Positions 9,601 to 18,799 of a DNA stretch of 64,000 nt are shown piece by piece. The stretch spans positions 101,230,483-101,294,482 of the forward strand of contig CM059190.1 of NCBI GenBank assembly GCA_030323885.1. The letters run 5' to 3'. The position numbers and the translations under genes were made by a program. Source of the DNA: Branchipolynoe longqiensis (taxonomy: Eukaryota > Annelida > Polychaeta > Phyllodocida > Polynoidae). The number at the start of each line of letters is the position of its first letter. Within the stretch, counting starts at the first letter, position 1. The notes under the pieces were generated by a model, which was not told where the DNA came from, did no database searches, and saw only the letters and a program-made list of their open reading frames with translations.

Positions 9601-11870
9601 AATTCCCGGAAGTCGGATTTCATACATATTGGTATACGCTGATAGTGCTGCACCATTTGAAGCATGTATTAGAAGTATATGCTGCTAGTGCAGCAGCATT
9701 TGCATCACATATCGGTATACGCTGATAGTGCTGCGGCGTGTGCACCACATATCGGTATACGCTGACCCTGCTGCGGCGTTTGAAGGCATTAGTAGTATAC
9801 GCTGCTAGTGCTGCGGCGTTTGCACCACATATTAGTATACGCTGATGGTGCTGCAGCGTGAAATAACGTATTGGTTGGTTGGTTGTTGGAGTTTTACATC
9901 CTGGCAACATCTAAGGTCATATCAGGATGGGCGCAACGTATTAGTATACACTTATAGCTACAGGAAAAATCCCGGAAATCCGCGAAATCGCGAAGATCTT
10001 TCATCCCTGCATAGTGCTGCCTCCAGTGTCTATAGCCGTCCCTACATCCACCAATCAGAACACTTACTAAGTGGCACCATGTGGTTTCTGGCCATGTGGT
10101 GGCTGTTTCCAAACACTTAGTAGACAGTTGCTATGGTGACTGACCTGTCAATCATTAGCTCTACTGGTTTCGGCTATTTGATTTGAATTGAATATAACCT
10201 TGAATTTAATATAACCATGATTTATAGCCATGAGGCGGCGTACTATTTTATAACACACAGATATTTGTATGTACTGAATGTTCATAAAGACATGGCGCTA
10301 ATATAAGGATGAATAACCGCAAGTTGTTGGGTAATTCTCCATATATGTGTACATAGGCGGATGTGGCAGAGACCAGAAGGGTTTGACGGAGGGGGCGGGA
10401 GTATCAGACTGCTGTCATAGGCTCTTTATATAGTCTGGGAATGGCCACTTAACCATAGAAAACCAGTCATACAAATTCCACAACAGGTAAACAGCTGGTG
10501 TTAATATTCTGCACATAAACTTGAAATAAGGTCATTAAGTAAGCTTAGAAAATTATTGCTTCCCGGACAACCATCCAACAGTAGCTACGTACCGAAGTGT
10601 TGCAAAACTGATCGAACTAAAAGTTTACAAAACCAAATGAGAGCAGAGGTGAAATGTAAACTTAACACATATATGTATGCTAGTCTCAGCTAATGTTACA
10701 TACTCCAAAGGTTTTAAGTTTCTGTCATATATTTTATGTGATTTACCCGATGTACGCGTTATGCGAGTATAAAGGCGCCGTAGGGAATTATTATTATCAA
10801 AATATTTTTACGTACGTATCTATACATAGAAGTATGTAAAGATTGGACTGAGGGTTGGCTTATCATCAAATGTATTGGATATAATGAATGGCATCTCTTA
10901 AAATATTTCAGACTTAATTGAGTTCTAACCTCTAATCAAAAAGCTATGACATGACAGACACAAAATACATATGTTGTTATTTAAACACACTTAATTAGTG
11001 GAAGTGATTTGTGCTGCATATTTACTCGGTGGATCATAGCGCGATTAATTATCTAATTGCATGGCGAGTACCTCTGGCGGATGTCCGGGGTCGGTGAAGA
11101 CGGCCCTGAAGTAGTGAAAGGCGGTGTTGGCGAGCAGCCAGTGGCCGATGACCAGGTGATAGAAGGTGCGCATCCAGTTGTCCGCGTAGTACTCTGGCAG
11201 CAGGCAGGTGTAGAAGATGATGATGACTGAACTCACCAGCATCACCACCACAACCACAAACGCCTAGTGGGGAAGGTAGAAAGAAATTATACAATAATAA
11301 TAATGTAAATTTAATAGATCGCCCTCATTAGCCAGAGCCATTCTAAGGCATTGTACAATAAAACAATGATATGACTTTTGGGGGATAATGTGACTGAGTG
11401 GGAAATCAGGTCACAGTGCTGGCGGCCTGGTCTTCCAGTGGGGCGGCAATATAAAGTCACCATGAGTGTACACTGTCACAAGTCAGTACCCATTCTGAAA
11501 TGACCTTAGATGTTGCCAGGATGTAAAAACCCAACAGACAATCATCATTGTGGAAATAACCCACCACATATGTATCGCCCGGAAGACCTGCGTTTCATTG
11601 CTGACCCTAACGAATGATGTATTCCGATGAATAAAATATTTACAGAAAAAAAGAATCCATGCTGGCAGCACTCACCGGGCCCAGATAGCGGACGAAATGG
11701 TCGACGAACCAGAAGAGAGGCTCTAGTGTTGTGTCGAGCACGGTGTTCCATGACGTCAGCGAGTTGTAGAAGAGGCTCCAGAACGTGAGACGCAGCAGGA
11801 AGTACTCGTGTTCAATGCGCTTGCGCAGTCGCTGCCCGAACTCCCGGCCCCGCCATGTAAACGATGCCAT
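554..11870 (-). CDS. ZDHHC16: ZDHHC16-like palmitoyltransferase, 7 visible exons, C-terminus off the left edge
   Basis: A multi-pass DHHC enzyme that S-acylates cysteines on target proteins at ER/Golgi-type membranes (family knowledge). Exons read join 11870-11676, 11263-11072, 7083-6972, 6026-5893, 3497-3426, 2641-2384 and 624-554. Every junction has GT-AG ends and compatible phases, giving about 345 codons. The order is an N-terminal '[10 protein letters not shown]...[15 protein letters not shown]' block, two membrane spans, the zinc/DHHC domain with DHHCPW, span 3, a variable linker, span 4, a TTxE-like GETSIE motif, and an '[12 protein letters not shown]' block matching the PaCCT region. 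Recalled human ZDHHC16 is 377 residues, so only the last exon should be missing (<1). A 5'UTR splice acceptor may sit at 11891-11892. Introns are packed with SINEs, minisatellites and MITEs. Identification rests on remembered similarity along the whole length. Confidence 0.9.
627..1674. repeat. 62-bp minisatellite, about 17 units, abutting a ZDHHC16 splice acceptor
   Basis: Units alternate AGTAGACRCRCATGAACAGG, GAGTAAATAACACAGAAACC and ACAGGTCACTAAGGAAGTGA. Most are 62 bp; one (about 1122) is short and one carries a small insertion. It fills half the intron between ZDHHC16 exons 7 and 6, with its edge at the acceptor. The Cys/Leu/Phe-rich minus-strand frames in it are repeat artefacts. Confidence 0.95.
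1743..2092 (-). mobile_element. tRNA-derived SINE of the type common in lophotrochozoans
   Basis: The minus strand starts with a tRNA-like head (GGACGTAGCTCAGGTGGTAG box A; GATCGATC box B area). The body includes TCTTTTATATGCACCTTCCC in the plus sense and the end is T-rich in the plus sense (tail). I recognise the body from memory as a very abundant molluscan repeat. It sits in a ZDHHC16 intron. Confidence 0.75.
2222..2345 (-). mobile_element. SINE family 1, head fragment
   Basis: Diverged head with box B-like GGTTTCGAACTACC in plus sense and the GTCATTGGTTTGACTCGGCT junction. It lies next to ZDHHC16 exon 6. Confidence 0.7.
2384..2641 (-). CDS. ZDHHC16: ZDHHC16 exon 6 (fourth span and TTxE-like motif)
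   Basis: 86 codons, phase 0 to 0, acceptor TGCTCCTCAG, donor GTAAGA. The C-terminal half reads [19 protein letters not shown] (span 4) then [12 protein letters not shown], close to the LTVWHAVLISRGETSIERHIN of vertebrate ZDHHC16 as remembered. Confidence 0.9.
2840..2995 (-). mobile_element. SINE family 1, decayed fragment
   Basis: Plus-sense CCTATCCTAGTAATGTGGAA and the following GTCATTGGTTTCACTCAGAC match the family body and head junction with many changes. Confidence 0.6.
3426..3497 (-). CDS. ZDHHC16: ZDHHC16 exon 5 (linker)
   Basis: 24 codons ([20 protein letters not shown]...), phase 0 to 0, acceptor TTTTTGCAG, donor GTATGT. It falls where the family has a variable cytosolic/lumenal linker between spans 3 and 4. 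It is supported by splice sites and phase rather than strong similarity. Confidence 0.75.
3975..4140 (-). mobile_element. SINE family 1, decayed fragment
   Basis: Plus-sense CCCTATCCTAGTAATGCCAA, GCCAGGCTAGATAGCGAGAA and TTTGACTCAACCAGG match body and head of the family. Confidence 0.65.
4465..5311. mobile_element. TIR-bounded element made of four tandem ~177-216-bp repeats
   Basis: A 16-bp perfect inverted repeat (ACTAGTGGGCCTAAAC at 4465-4480, reversed at 5296-5311) encloses four units containing AATATCTCTAAAACCACA, TAGAAAACATATTCAACGAA and TCTATTAATTTTGAATAAAA. Single unit copies occur elsewhere (42800-43020 same sense; 19545-19650 and 41650-41745 reversed). No coding capacity. Confidence 0.75.
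5428..5862 (-). mobile_element. SINE family 1, near full length, carrying a nested SINE tail
   Basis: Contains the family tail, centre (CATAGTGCTGCCCCACTGGG in plus sense) and head (GTTTGACTCAGCCAGGGTTC). It is interrupted at 5659-5721 by a younger tail fragment. It lies in the intron between ZDHHC16 exons 5 and 4. Confidence 0.85.
5659..5721 (-). mobile_element. 63-bp 5'-truncated SINE tail with 14-bp target duplication
   Basis: GCGTCAGACTAGGT occurs at 5645-5658 and 5722-5735, bracketing a fragment with only the last 45 bases of the SINE plus a (TTTG)n-type tail. This is a clear retroposition footprint in an older SINE. Confidence 0.9.
5893..6026 (-). CDS. ZDHHC16: ZDHHC16 exon 4 (completes DHHCPW; third span)
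   Basis: 134 bases, phase 1 to 0, acceptor TTTTTAG, donor GTAAGT. It reads (P)[14 protein letters not shown] then the hydrophobic [20 protein letters not shown], as in the family's second half of the DHHC domain and third membrane span. Confidence 0.9.
6230..6600. repeat. AT-rich dispersed repeat in ZDHHC16 intron
   Basis: Shares CAGCATTTTGATGTACATGA, CTTCAAATATCTCAAAAGTTA and GATTTATCTAAAATAT with 54350-54540, 31640-31820 and 53170-53290. The 99-codon frame here is not conserved between copies and is probably not a gene. Confidence 0.6.
6635..6945. repeat. 30-bp minisatellite, about 10 units
   Basis: Units of the form GCAGACGACATTAATGAGAT then TTTGTTGAGT. It sits in ZDHHC16 intron 3, ending about 25 bp from the exon 3 donor. 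The 10-residue periodic peptides it encodes on both strands are artefacts of the 30-bp period. Confidence 0.92.
6972..7083 (-). CDS. ZDHHC16: ZDHHC16 exon 3 (cysteine-rich domain up to DHHC)
   Basis: 112 bases, phase 0 to 1. It reads [20 protein letters not shown], then [17 protein letters not shown], with the expected zinc-ligand cysteines/histidines and the catalytic DHHC cysteine. The donor GTATCC splits the following proline codon. A 30-bp minisatellite begins about 25 bp beyond the donor inside the intron. Confidence 0.92.
7225..7990. mobile_element. MITE-like palindromic element
   Basis: Left end has GAATCGGGGTTAGGCTTAGC and right end the rough inverse (TTAAGCCCCTAACTCCGATT). Two internal copies of a block with TTTAGGGTTAAATTGATAA and AAATATGATCGCATTGAATA (7455-7545, 7705-7790) resemble the core of the GTTTACACGG MITEs at 21.3, 26.2 and 28.1 kb. 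Confidence 0.6.
8161..8310 (+). repeat. (GGGA)n microsatellite
   Basis: About 110-150 bp of GGGA/GGGAAGGA repeat preceded by G/A-rich sequence from 8065. All Gly/Arg/Glu or Pro/Ser open frames here are repeat artefacts. Confidence 0.97.
9040..9460. repeat. Dispersed hairpin repeat with AGCTGTGACCCAGCATG stem
   Basis: GAGTTCCGCTGGTCC...GAGCTGTGACCCAGCATGTC with its own inverse (GGGTCACAGCTTCAG). Related pieces at 45290-45375, 46025-46075 and 62970-63130. No coding function seen. Confidence 0.6.
9625..9955. repeat. Degenerate ~41-bp minisatellite, interrupted by a SINE tail
   Basis: Repeated motif TATCGGTATACGCTGATAGT then GCTGCGGCGT, five to six units with variable length; the last unit is split by the insertion at 9863-9933. 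Confidence 0.75.
9863..9933 (-). mobile_element. Short SINE tail fragment inside a minisatellite
   Basis: Plus-sense TTTTACATCCTGGCAACATC, then TAAGGTCATATCAGG. AACGTATT flanks both sides, so it looks like an independent tail-only insertion. Confidence 0.75.
11072..11263 (-). CDS. ZDHHC16: ZDHHC16 exon 2 (first two membrane spans)
   Basis: 64 codons, phase 0 to 0, acceptor CCACTAG at 11264-11265, donor GTACTC at 11071. It encodes span 1 ([18 protein letters not shown]) and span 2 ([19 protein letters not shown]), then the DPGHPPE turn that precedes the cysteine-rich domain in this subfamily. Confidence 0.88.
11391..11545 (+). mobile_element. SINE family 1, 3' half, in ZDHHC16 intron 1
   Basis: Starts at GTGACTGAGTGGGAAATCAG and runs through the conserved centre (CCAGTGGGGCGGCAATATAA) to the tail GACCTTAGATGTTGCCAGGA. 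Confidence 0.8.
11676..11870 (-). CDS. ZDHHC16: ZDHHC16 exon 1 (start codon to GTGAGT donor)
   Basis: 65 codons from the ATG at 11870 ([10 protein letters not shown]) to CTG GGC CCG followed by GTGAGT at 11675. The frame stays open upstream to a TTGCAG acceptor at about 11891. The exon could therefore have a spliced 5'UTR or a slightly longer N-terminus. The conserved stretch LFYNSLTSW...[12 protein letters not shown] is the ZDHHC16 signature before span 1. Confidence 0.85.
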
Positions 11871-12000
11871 CCGAGAGGGGCACTCAGCGTCTGCAACATT
11901 GTACGGAACAGTGTTATTGCGCTTTGTTTGAGTTCAAGTCCGTGGTGCTGCTTTCTTGCTTGGGTGCGGTTTTTACATCCTATCAACATCTATGGACATA

Positions 12001-12260
12001 GACCGGGCACAGTGGCCGAATCGGTAAAGCGCGGGCCTCGCGAGTTCGGATCCCATTCGAGTCAAACCAATGACTTATCAAATTGTTACTTGTCGCTTTC
12101 TAGCCTGGCGCTCGGCATTAATAGGATAGGGCAAAAACTGGTTAGCTCAGTGTCAGGATAATGTAACTGAGTAGGATATCGGGTCATGGTGCTGGCAACT
12201 GATTCTCCAGTGGGCCACACTATAAAGTCACCATTATGGTGCACTGTCACAAGTGGGTTC
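12001..12260 (+). mobile_element. SINE family 1, head and centre, just upstream of ZDHHC16
   Basis: tRNA-like head CAGTGGCCGAATCGGTAAAG, body TCTAGCCTGGCGCTCGGCAT and centre with CACTATAAAGTCACC. The tail is missing. A separate minus-sense tail fragment (about 11969-12000) abuts its left side. Confidence 0.8.
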
Positions 12261-12965
12261 CTCAAATTTGTGTCCACATTCTCGCTCACTTCTCACTTCC
12301 TTGAGTCAGTCACACCGGACTTAGTCCTCGGTGATCTAATACTCAGTCAATGCCATCCTGAGGTGATTACCTTTAATTTGGTATATTACTTGGCCATATC
12401 AGCCAGCAACACTTTTTCTCTCTCCAAAATGTCAAAAGTCTGTCACAATTTTATCAAGCTTTATAATGCAATTTACTATCAACAAAATGGTCTGATTTCT
12501 CTACCTTTAGAGCACGATATCTTAGGTTCTAACAAGACTAATATGAATAAGCAATGCTTAGGACCGACCGCCAACATTGGTGTTTAATACATTTAGCAAA
12601 TTTGAGTATTTGTTTCCGCTGGTGTTTAAGCTCTTGAATACTGTAAATCATGGGAGAAGACACTGCCAATGGCCCTATTGGGACCAGTTTATATCAATTC
12701 CGCAGAAACAGCTGTTTACGGATTCTGGTGAATTTATTTCCCCTTTCTAGGCCTATGGCTATGGGTATTGTCTATGTATACATACACATGTTAGTCATTA
12801 GCTCCCCCCCCCCCTCTTGCCAGGCCCTCGGTGGGGATCGGTATTATAAGAAATTATGTGTTTTTTGTGCAGCATTTTGTAGTCTCTTTCTGATAAAACA
12901 GGAATTTGATGTGTTCAGCAATTTCAAGGTGCTTGAAAAAAACAAAATCCAAGTACCTACACTAC
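12261..12965. other. No feature recognised
   Basis: Unique-looking AT-rich sequence upstream of ZDHHC16. Two 132-133-codon frames occur on the plus strand, but their composition is unremarkable and no family is recognised. Confidence 0.5.
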
Positions 12966-13171
12966 CTATTTTATTATTAGCATTCACCCCTACTCTGCAT
13001 AGGGGTGAATCTTTGATCTACTCTAGTGCCTGGCATGTATGTAGATGAAAGATCCACCCTTACAGTCACCCTAGATAAAGGATTCACCCCATACTTGTAG
13101 TAGGGGTGAATGCCAACGTAGTCTAAATACAGGCGAAAATAGCTTTAGTAGGGATCAGAGAGTAGAATCCT

Positions 13172-13490
13172 AGGGCCGCATTCAGGGTCCATCTCAGAGG
13201 CGCCGCGGAGACATCTCGGTGATGCTTTTTGGCTTATTCGCATTCAGAGTGGGTCTCGGTGACGTCTCGGAGACGCCTCCCTTTTCAGACTGGAGATGAA
13301 AAGCACCTCGAAAATGGCCGCCGTATTCAGTGGTTTCAGCCAATCAGAGCGCAGCTTTTCCATTCCAAATGGCCGCCGCCTATAGGGGCGGCCATTTTCG
13401 AGACAACAAACTGCTTTTGCCGTTCAAACTAGCGTGACGTCATGGCCATCTCCGAGGCGCCTCCGAGACGGACCCTGAACGCAGCCCTGG
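13172..13490. mobile_element. MITE with ~35-bp imperfect TIRs, GC-rich
   Basis: Left GGGCCGCATTCAGGGTCCAT and right inverse (ACGGACCCTGAACGCAGCCC) enclose repeats of TCTCGGAGGCGCC type. No ORF of note. Confidence 0.7.
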
Positions 13491-14212
13491 TTTCAGTATC
13501 AAATGGCTACTTATATCGGCATAGAGTTAGTGAAATGGGAGAGAATGCAAAAAGACAAAATGGCGACCATAGAATGCAATCGATTTCACTTTTAAAGTTC
13601 ATTAAATTATATGTTTTATTATATTTTCAAATCAAAAGTAGCAGGTAAATATTAAAATACATGTGAAAAATATATTTTGCTTCTTAAATTCAGAATTTAT
13701 CTGCTCATTTCATTACCCGGCATGTAGATATTTGTTGCCAGCTTTTATTTTATATGGTTATTTTTCACCCCTAATCAGGGTACTGCAGTATGGGGTGACT
13801 CTTTTATCTAGCATGTTGGATCCTAGATAAAGGATTCACATCCAGTACAGGGGTGAAAACCAACCTATTAGAAAAACTGGCGAAAGATTTCTACATGGCA
13901 GGGAAATGCACTGAGCGGGTAAATTCTTAATTTAAAAAGCAAAATATATTCTTCACATAAATCTTCATATTTACCCAATACTTCTGATTTGAAAAATATA
14001 ATAAAACATGTAGTTTAAGGAACTTTAAAAATAAAACTGATGGCATTTCATCGCCGCCATCTTGTCTTTTTGCATTCTCACACATTTCACCAACTCTGCC
14101 CCGATATATATGTAGCCATTTGATCCTGGAACTACAGTTTCTAGTTCCTGTTCCATACTAAAACTATTTTCGCCTGTATTTAGACTACGCTAGGGTTCAC
14201 CCCTGTACTGTA

Positions 14213-14712
14213 ATGGTGCTGTCACATTACAACGTATCTCGCCAGCGTGCCGCCAACGCGCAAAATCACTTTTAATCGTCGAGAAACATCAAACTTTTTG
14301 GTCTCAGCACAACGTATTGGTAGTGTGCAGCCGACGTTGTGGTAAAAGTTTGGTGCGCCGTCTTGATAAGACCTTAGATGTTACTAGGACATAAAACAAC
14401 AAAAAGCGACAGTTTGGCGCAACGTGTGGGAACGACCCTCACGCGCGCGCGATGTGTGCCTATCGTTCGCATAACGCTATTCCAGCGATCTCGACATGCT
14501 CCTAACGTCGCCATAATGTTGGCATCCGCGCATTGTTGCACGTTGTCGGTCGTCGAAAGTTTTATGCAAGCACAAAACTTCGCCGACCAACTGACGAGCG
14601 CCACCGACCATCACCGTATACCAACGCGCGCCTAACGTAAACTGACGTATCGCCAAAAAATCACATACGTCGACGCACGTTGGCGAGAAGCGTCGTAATG
14701 TGACAGCACCAT
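14213..14712. mobile_element. MITE, GTGCTGTCACATTACAACG family, carrying a captured SINE tail
   Basis: TIRs ATGGTGCTGTCACATTACAA and its inverse at 14693-14712. A SINE tail (about 14358-14410) is flanked by AGTTTGGTGCG/AGTTTGGCGCA. The same tail at the same place occurs in the related element at 46510-47023. Confidence 0.8.
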
Positions 14713-15626
14713 AAAAGTATGGGGTGAATCTTAGTATGATCCATGTATGATCCACCCTAGATAAAGGATTCACCCCATACATCCAGTACAGGGGTGAAAA
14801 CCAACATAGTAGAAACCCTGGCGAAAGATTTTGACATGTCGGGAAATGAACTGAGCTGGTAAATTCCTAATTTAAGAAGCAAAATATATTCTTCACATAA
14901 ATCTTCATATTTACCCACTACTTCTGATTCGAAAAATATAATAAAACAAGTAGTTTAAGGAATTGTAAAAATGAAACAGACGACATTTTATCGCCGTTAT
15001 CTTGTCTTTTTGCATTCTCGCTCATTTCACCAACTCTGCGACGTTATATGTGGAGATTTGATACTGTATCCACAGTTTCTAGTTCCTGTTCCATACTAAA
15101 ACTATTTCCCCCCATATTTAGACTATGCTAGGGTTCACCCCTAGACTGTAAATCTGGGGTGAATCTTTTATCTAGAACCACCCCATCCCAGTCCCAGAGT
15201 AGGGCTGCGGGAGAACTAGCATGTACACTGCATCATTTTTATGTATTGGTGCAGTGTGCTACTCCCTCCCTATCACATTAGCTGCTTTCATAGTCACGTG
15301 ACATTTGCATTCTCCCCAGCTTTCAGCGATAGCCACACAAAATGTAGGGAAAAAGCATACAACCAACATGTTTTGTTAAAAAGACTAACTTAGCCTATTA
15401 TAATAAATACACAATTGCTAGGACATATGAAATAAGTCATATGTGTTCTAATAATAAAGGTTTTACTTGAATAGCTTCATAATTACTAGTATGGGAGAGT
15501 CATTGCAGTGGTATCACTTAATATCGCTCATGTAAACAAAGGATGAGGACATCATACGGCAGCCTTAATGTCACTGCACGACCGCCGTTAGATAAAAGTA
15601 CCACACTTCCACTGTGGCCATACGGT

Positions 15627-16747
15627 AACTTCAGGTCACCTCATGGTATTTACCTGGTCTGGTGTGCATAGATAGGTAACCTCCTAAAATGTTCAAAGGG
15701 GTCCAAACATTCAAATTATAAATTCACTGCCAGCTCCAATGAATCAGAAGCAATATGCTCTTTGAATTTTTATTATATTCCAAAATCTGAGTGAGATATG
15801 TGCATTTGAAAGATTTTGACTTTCAGATCTTTTGTATTAGCTAATGCAACAGCCGTTCCATGCTTGCCACATCAGATGGGCCTGAGCATTAATGGTTTGA
15901 TGGGATCAACCACAAATACACAGGTTTCCGGTTTTAATCTATGTGATGGTAGCAGCTGTTCTGGTCATGTCTATGCATTATCGTTTGGACGGGATCCATG
16001 GCAAATGTGCTGGGCTCTGGGCGATCCCGAGCCATCCGGTGGGGCATACACTGTGGAACGGCTGCTACCGTCATAACATTAAGCCCAGAACCCAGCGCAT
16101 TTGCAATGGATCCTGTCCAAATGATAATGCACAGGTGCGACTGGAACTGCTACTGCTATCATAACATTAAACCCGGAAACTTGCACATTTGCGGCTGATT
16201 CCGTCAGACCATTAATGCTCAGGCCCGGCTGGATCGTAGAATATGCAGTTTGTCATAGTTGAGTGTACAAACTGATATGGTTCTACAACCCCGGGTCGTC
16301 CTGCAGCGCATACGCTGTGGAACGGCTGCTGCCGTCATAGCGTTAAGCCCAGGACTCAGCGCATTTGCGATGGATCCTGTCCAAACGATAATGTTTCGGC
16401 ACGACCAGAACAGCTGCTGCCATCATAGCATTACAACCGAAAACCTGTGTATTTGCGGTCGATCCCATCAAACCATTAATGCTCAGGCCCGTCTGATGTG
16501 GCAAGCATGGGATGGCTGCTGCATGAGCTAATACAAAAGATCTGAAACTCAAAATCTTTCAAATGCATGTATCTCACTCAGATTTTTGAATATAATAAAA
16601 ATTCAAAAAGCATATTGCTTCTGATTCATTGGAGCTTCCATTGAATTGTGAATTCATGATTTGAATGTTTGGACCCCTTTGACAATTTTAGGAGGTTACC
16701 TATCTATGCACACCAGACTGGGTAAATACCATGATGTGACCTAAAGC
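15627..16747. mobile_element. Foldback-like element with ~390-bp inverted arms
   Basis: The left arm (15627 to about 16015) and right arm (about 16335-16747) are inverted copies with moderate divergence, e.g. ATGGTATTTACC at 15641 and its inverse near 16720. The centre holds a further degenerate copy of the inner arm (CGCATTTGCAATGGATCCTG). No transposase frame seen. Confidence 0.8.
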
Positions 16748-16819
16748 CACACTGGCCATGTTCGATTAACACGACACAGGTGACCCGGGTCACCCGAATT
16801 GCTGGAATTTCAAATCGAA

Positions 16820-17292
16820 CACCGGTAAAGTGAAGTGGCGCAAAGTCAGGTCTGGTAAAGTTGAGTCGGGTAAAGTCAAGTCGGGTAAAGTCGGGTCGGG
16901 TAAAGTCGTGTCGGGTAAAGTGAAGTCAGGTAAAGTGAAGTTGGGCAAAGTCAGGTCCGGTAAAGTCGAGTCAGTTAAAGACAAGTCGGGTAAAGTCAAG
17001 TCGGGTAAAGTCGGATCGGGTAAAGTCGCCTCGGGTAAAGTCGGATCGGGTAAAGTCGCCTCGGGTTAAGTGGGGCTGGGTAAAGTCAAGTTGGGTAAAG
17101 TCAAGTCGGGTAAAGTCAAGTCAGGTAAAGTTGGGTCGGGTAAATTCGGGTTGGGTAAAGTCGGGTCGGGTAAAGTCAAGTCGGGTAAAGTCGGATTGGT
17201 TAAAGTCAGGTCGGGTAAAGTCAAGTCGGGCAGTCAGGTCGGGTAAAGTCAAGTCGGGTAGAGTCGGGCCGGATAAAATCAGGTCGGGTACA
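16820..17292. repeat. 15-bp minisatellite (GGTAAAGTCAAGTCG)n
   Basis: About 30 units in one orientation, with a few one-base slips. The Lys/Ser/Gly/Val five-residue periodic frames are artefacts. The same unit recurs at 26.7-27.8 kb. Confidence 0.95.
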
Positions 17293-17624
17293 TGGAACGG
17301 AACGTCCCGCACGGCCACCTTCCACTTGTGGGCGATAATAGAGTTGTTATAGACACAACTAAGTAAAATTGTTCCGTACTATGATTTATGACTCAAAAAC
17401 ATAGTAAACCATAGCATAAAATATTAGGAATTGTATTTTATTTTGTTTTATACTGAAACAACTCATATTAAAGGTAAGAAATTGAAAGAAAACATTAATT
17501 CCGTTTCACTACTTTTTGACATCACAACTCTCCGGAATTCGCCACCTCGAACCCATGAAAGCAGCTAATGGTACTGTAGTATGGGGTTGAATCTTTTATC
17601 TCATAGAGCGTAAGCCTTAAGCTA

Positions 17625-18012
17625 AGATTCCTTATACGCGGTATGCGGCATGCGAATGTGAATTCGCATGCCGCAAAAAATCGAAAAGCATGTAAATGAA
17701 TAATGGTGCTTCCATATGTCCGAATGCGAATACAAACGCGAATGCAGCAAATGGATCGACGCATGGACCGATCGGTGCGAATGCGAATACTACTGCGTTT
17801 GCCATAGAAAACAATAGTAACTTTGATCTTCCTTCACAAATTTGGAGGAAAAACCCCAAAAAATGTTATGGGTAACTTTTTTGGTGTTTGTTTGTTTAAC
17901 CATCCCCCAGCACAAAAAGTAAACATCGGCTATTGGGCGTTGGCATATATCTATGCTGCATATACCACATTCGCATTCGCATGCCGCATACCGCGTATAT
18001 GGAATCTTAGCT
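17625..18012. mobile_element. MITE, GATTCC...CGCGGTATGCGG family
   Basis: Left GCTAAGATTCCTTATACGCG and right inverse CCGCGTATATGGAATCTTAGC. A tail fragment of the mollusc-type SINE (about 17880-17945) is inside. Confidence 0.75.
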
Positions 18013-18370
18013 GTAAGCTAAGATTCCATATACGTGGTATGCGGTATGCGAATGCGGCAAAAAATCGAAAAGCATGTAAATGAATAGCAGTGCTTCCATG
18101 TGTCCGAATGCGAATGCGAGTGCGGCAAATGGATCGACCCATGGACCGATCGGTGCGAATGCGAATACGGCTGGGTTTGCCATAGAAAACCACAGTAACT
18201 TTGACTTTTCTTCACAAATTTGCAGCAAAAAAAACCCAAAATGGCACAGGTATATTTTGGGGGGGGCTTTGTTTATTTAACGACACCCCTGCACAAAAAG
18301 TTGACATAGGGTATTACTATTGGGGGTAGGCATGGGTAGCTATGCCACATACCACATTCGCATACCGTCT
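18013..18370. mobile_element. Second, adjacent MITE of the same family, right end eroded
   Basis: Left TIR GCTAAGATTCCATATACGTG with the shared interior GAATGCGAATGCGAGTGCGG; right side ends with CCACATTCGCATACCG. It too carries the SINE tail (about 18262-18325) at the equivalent place. Confidence 0.7.
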
Positions 18371-18489
18371 CGATGTCGGCGTGACGTCACAACCCCGGAA
18401 ACTAGCCCGCGAAGGGTAAAACACCACAATGATTTGTGCTGCAGCAATGCTATGTCTATGCGGAGCATTTATTTTTGCAAAACAAATTT

Positions 18490-18795
18490 TAAAGGCAGTG
18501 GCTAACCGTACGTGACCGTACGTGTAGAGTTGAAGTCTAGGTGTATATGCGCATGCGCGGTCGTTCCTCACGTATCTTTAGCAGTTGCTAAACGTACGTG
18601 ACCGTACTGGTAGAATCGAAGTCTAGGCGTACATGCACATTGCTTAAATATATATAATAAATTAAGATTTTAATTTGGTGGAAATAGCCCTAACCCTAAC
18701 CCTAACCCTAACCCTACAGAAGCGCGTGCAGCGCACGCACATACACCTAGACTTCAACTCTACCCGTACGGTCATGTATGGGTAGACACTACATA
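18490..18795. repeat. Inverted-repeat block around a short telomeric tract
   Basis: Two direct copies of GGCTAACCGTACGTGACCG-like sequence (18498, 18588) with GAAGTCTAGG, then the inverse (CCTAGACTTCAACTCTACCC) at 18745. A CCCTAA tract sits between them. Confidence 0.65.
18688..18715 (+). repeat. Interstitial telomeric tract (CCCTAA)4.7
   Basis: Four full CCCTAA units plus CCCT. This is the canonical animal telomere motif, here internal. Too short to be a telomere end. Confidence 0.9.
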
Positions 18796-18799
18796 TTTT

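Larger units (their letters stand above)
12966..15200. repeat. Cluster of an interspersed 'TTCACCCC' repeat, three copies in opposing orientation
   Basis: Core features are a GGGTGAATCTTTTATCTAG end and a body with GCAAAAAGACAAAATGGCGA or its inverse TCGCCGCCATCTTGTCTTTT. Copies lie at about 13110-13850 (one sense) and 13910-14215 and 14850-15180 (inverse). Other partial copies are at 19770-20165, 32735-32795 and 45650-45995. Two MITEs (13172-13490, 14213-14712) inserted into the cluster. Confidence 0.65.

Noticed and set aside
12186..13048. Two plus-strand frames of about 132 codons
   Set aside because: First starts in a SINE; no domain, splice or composition support for either.
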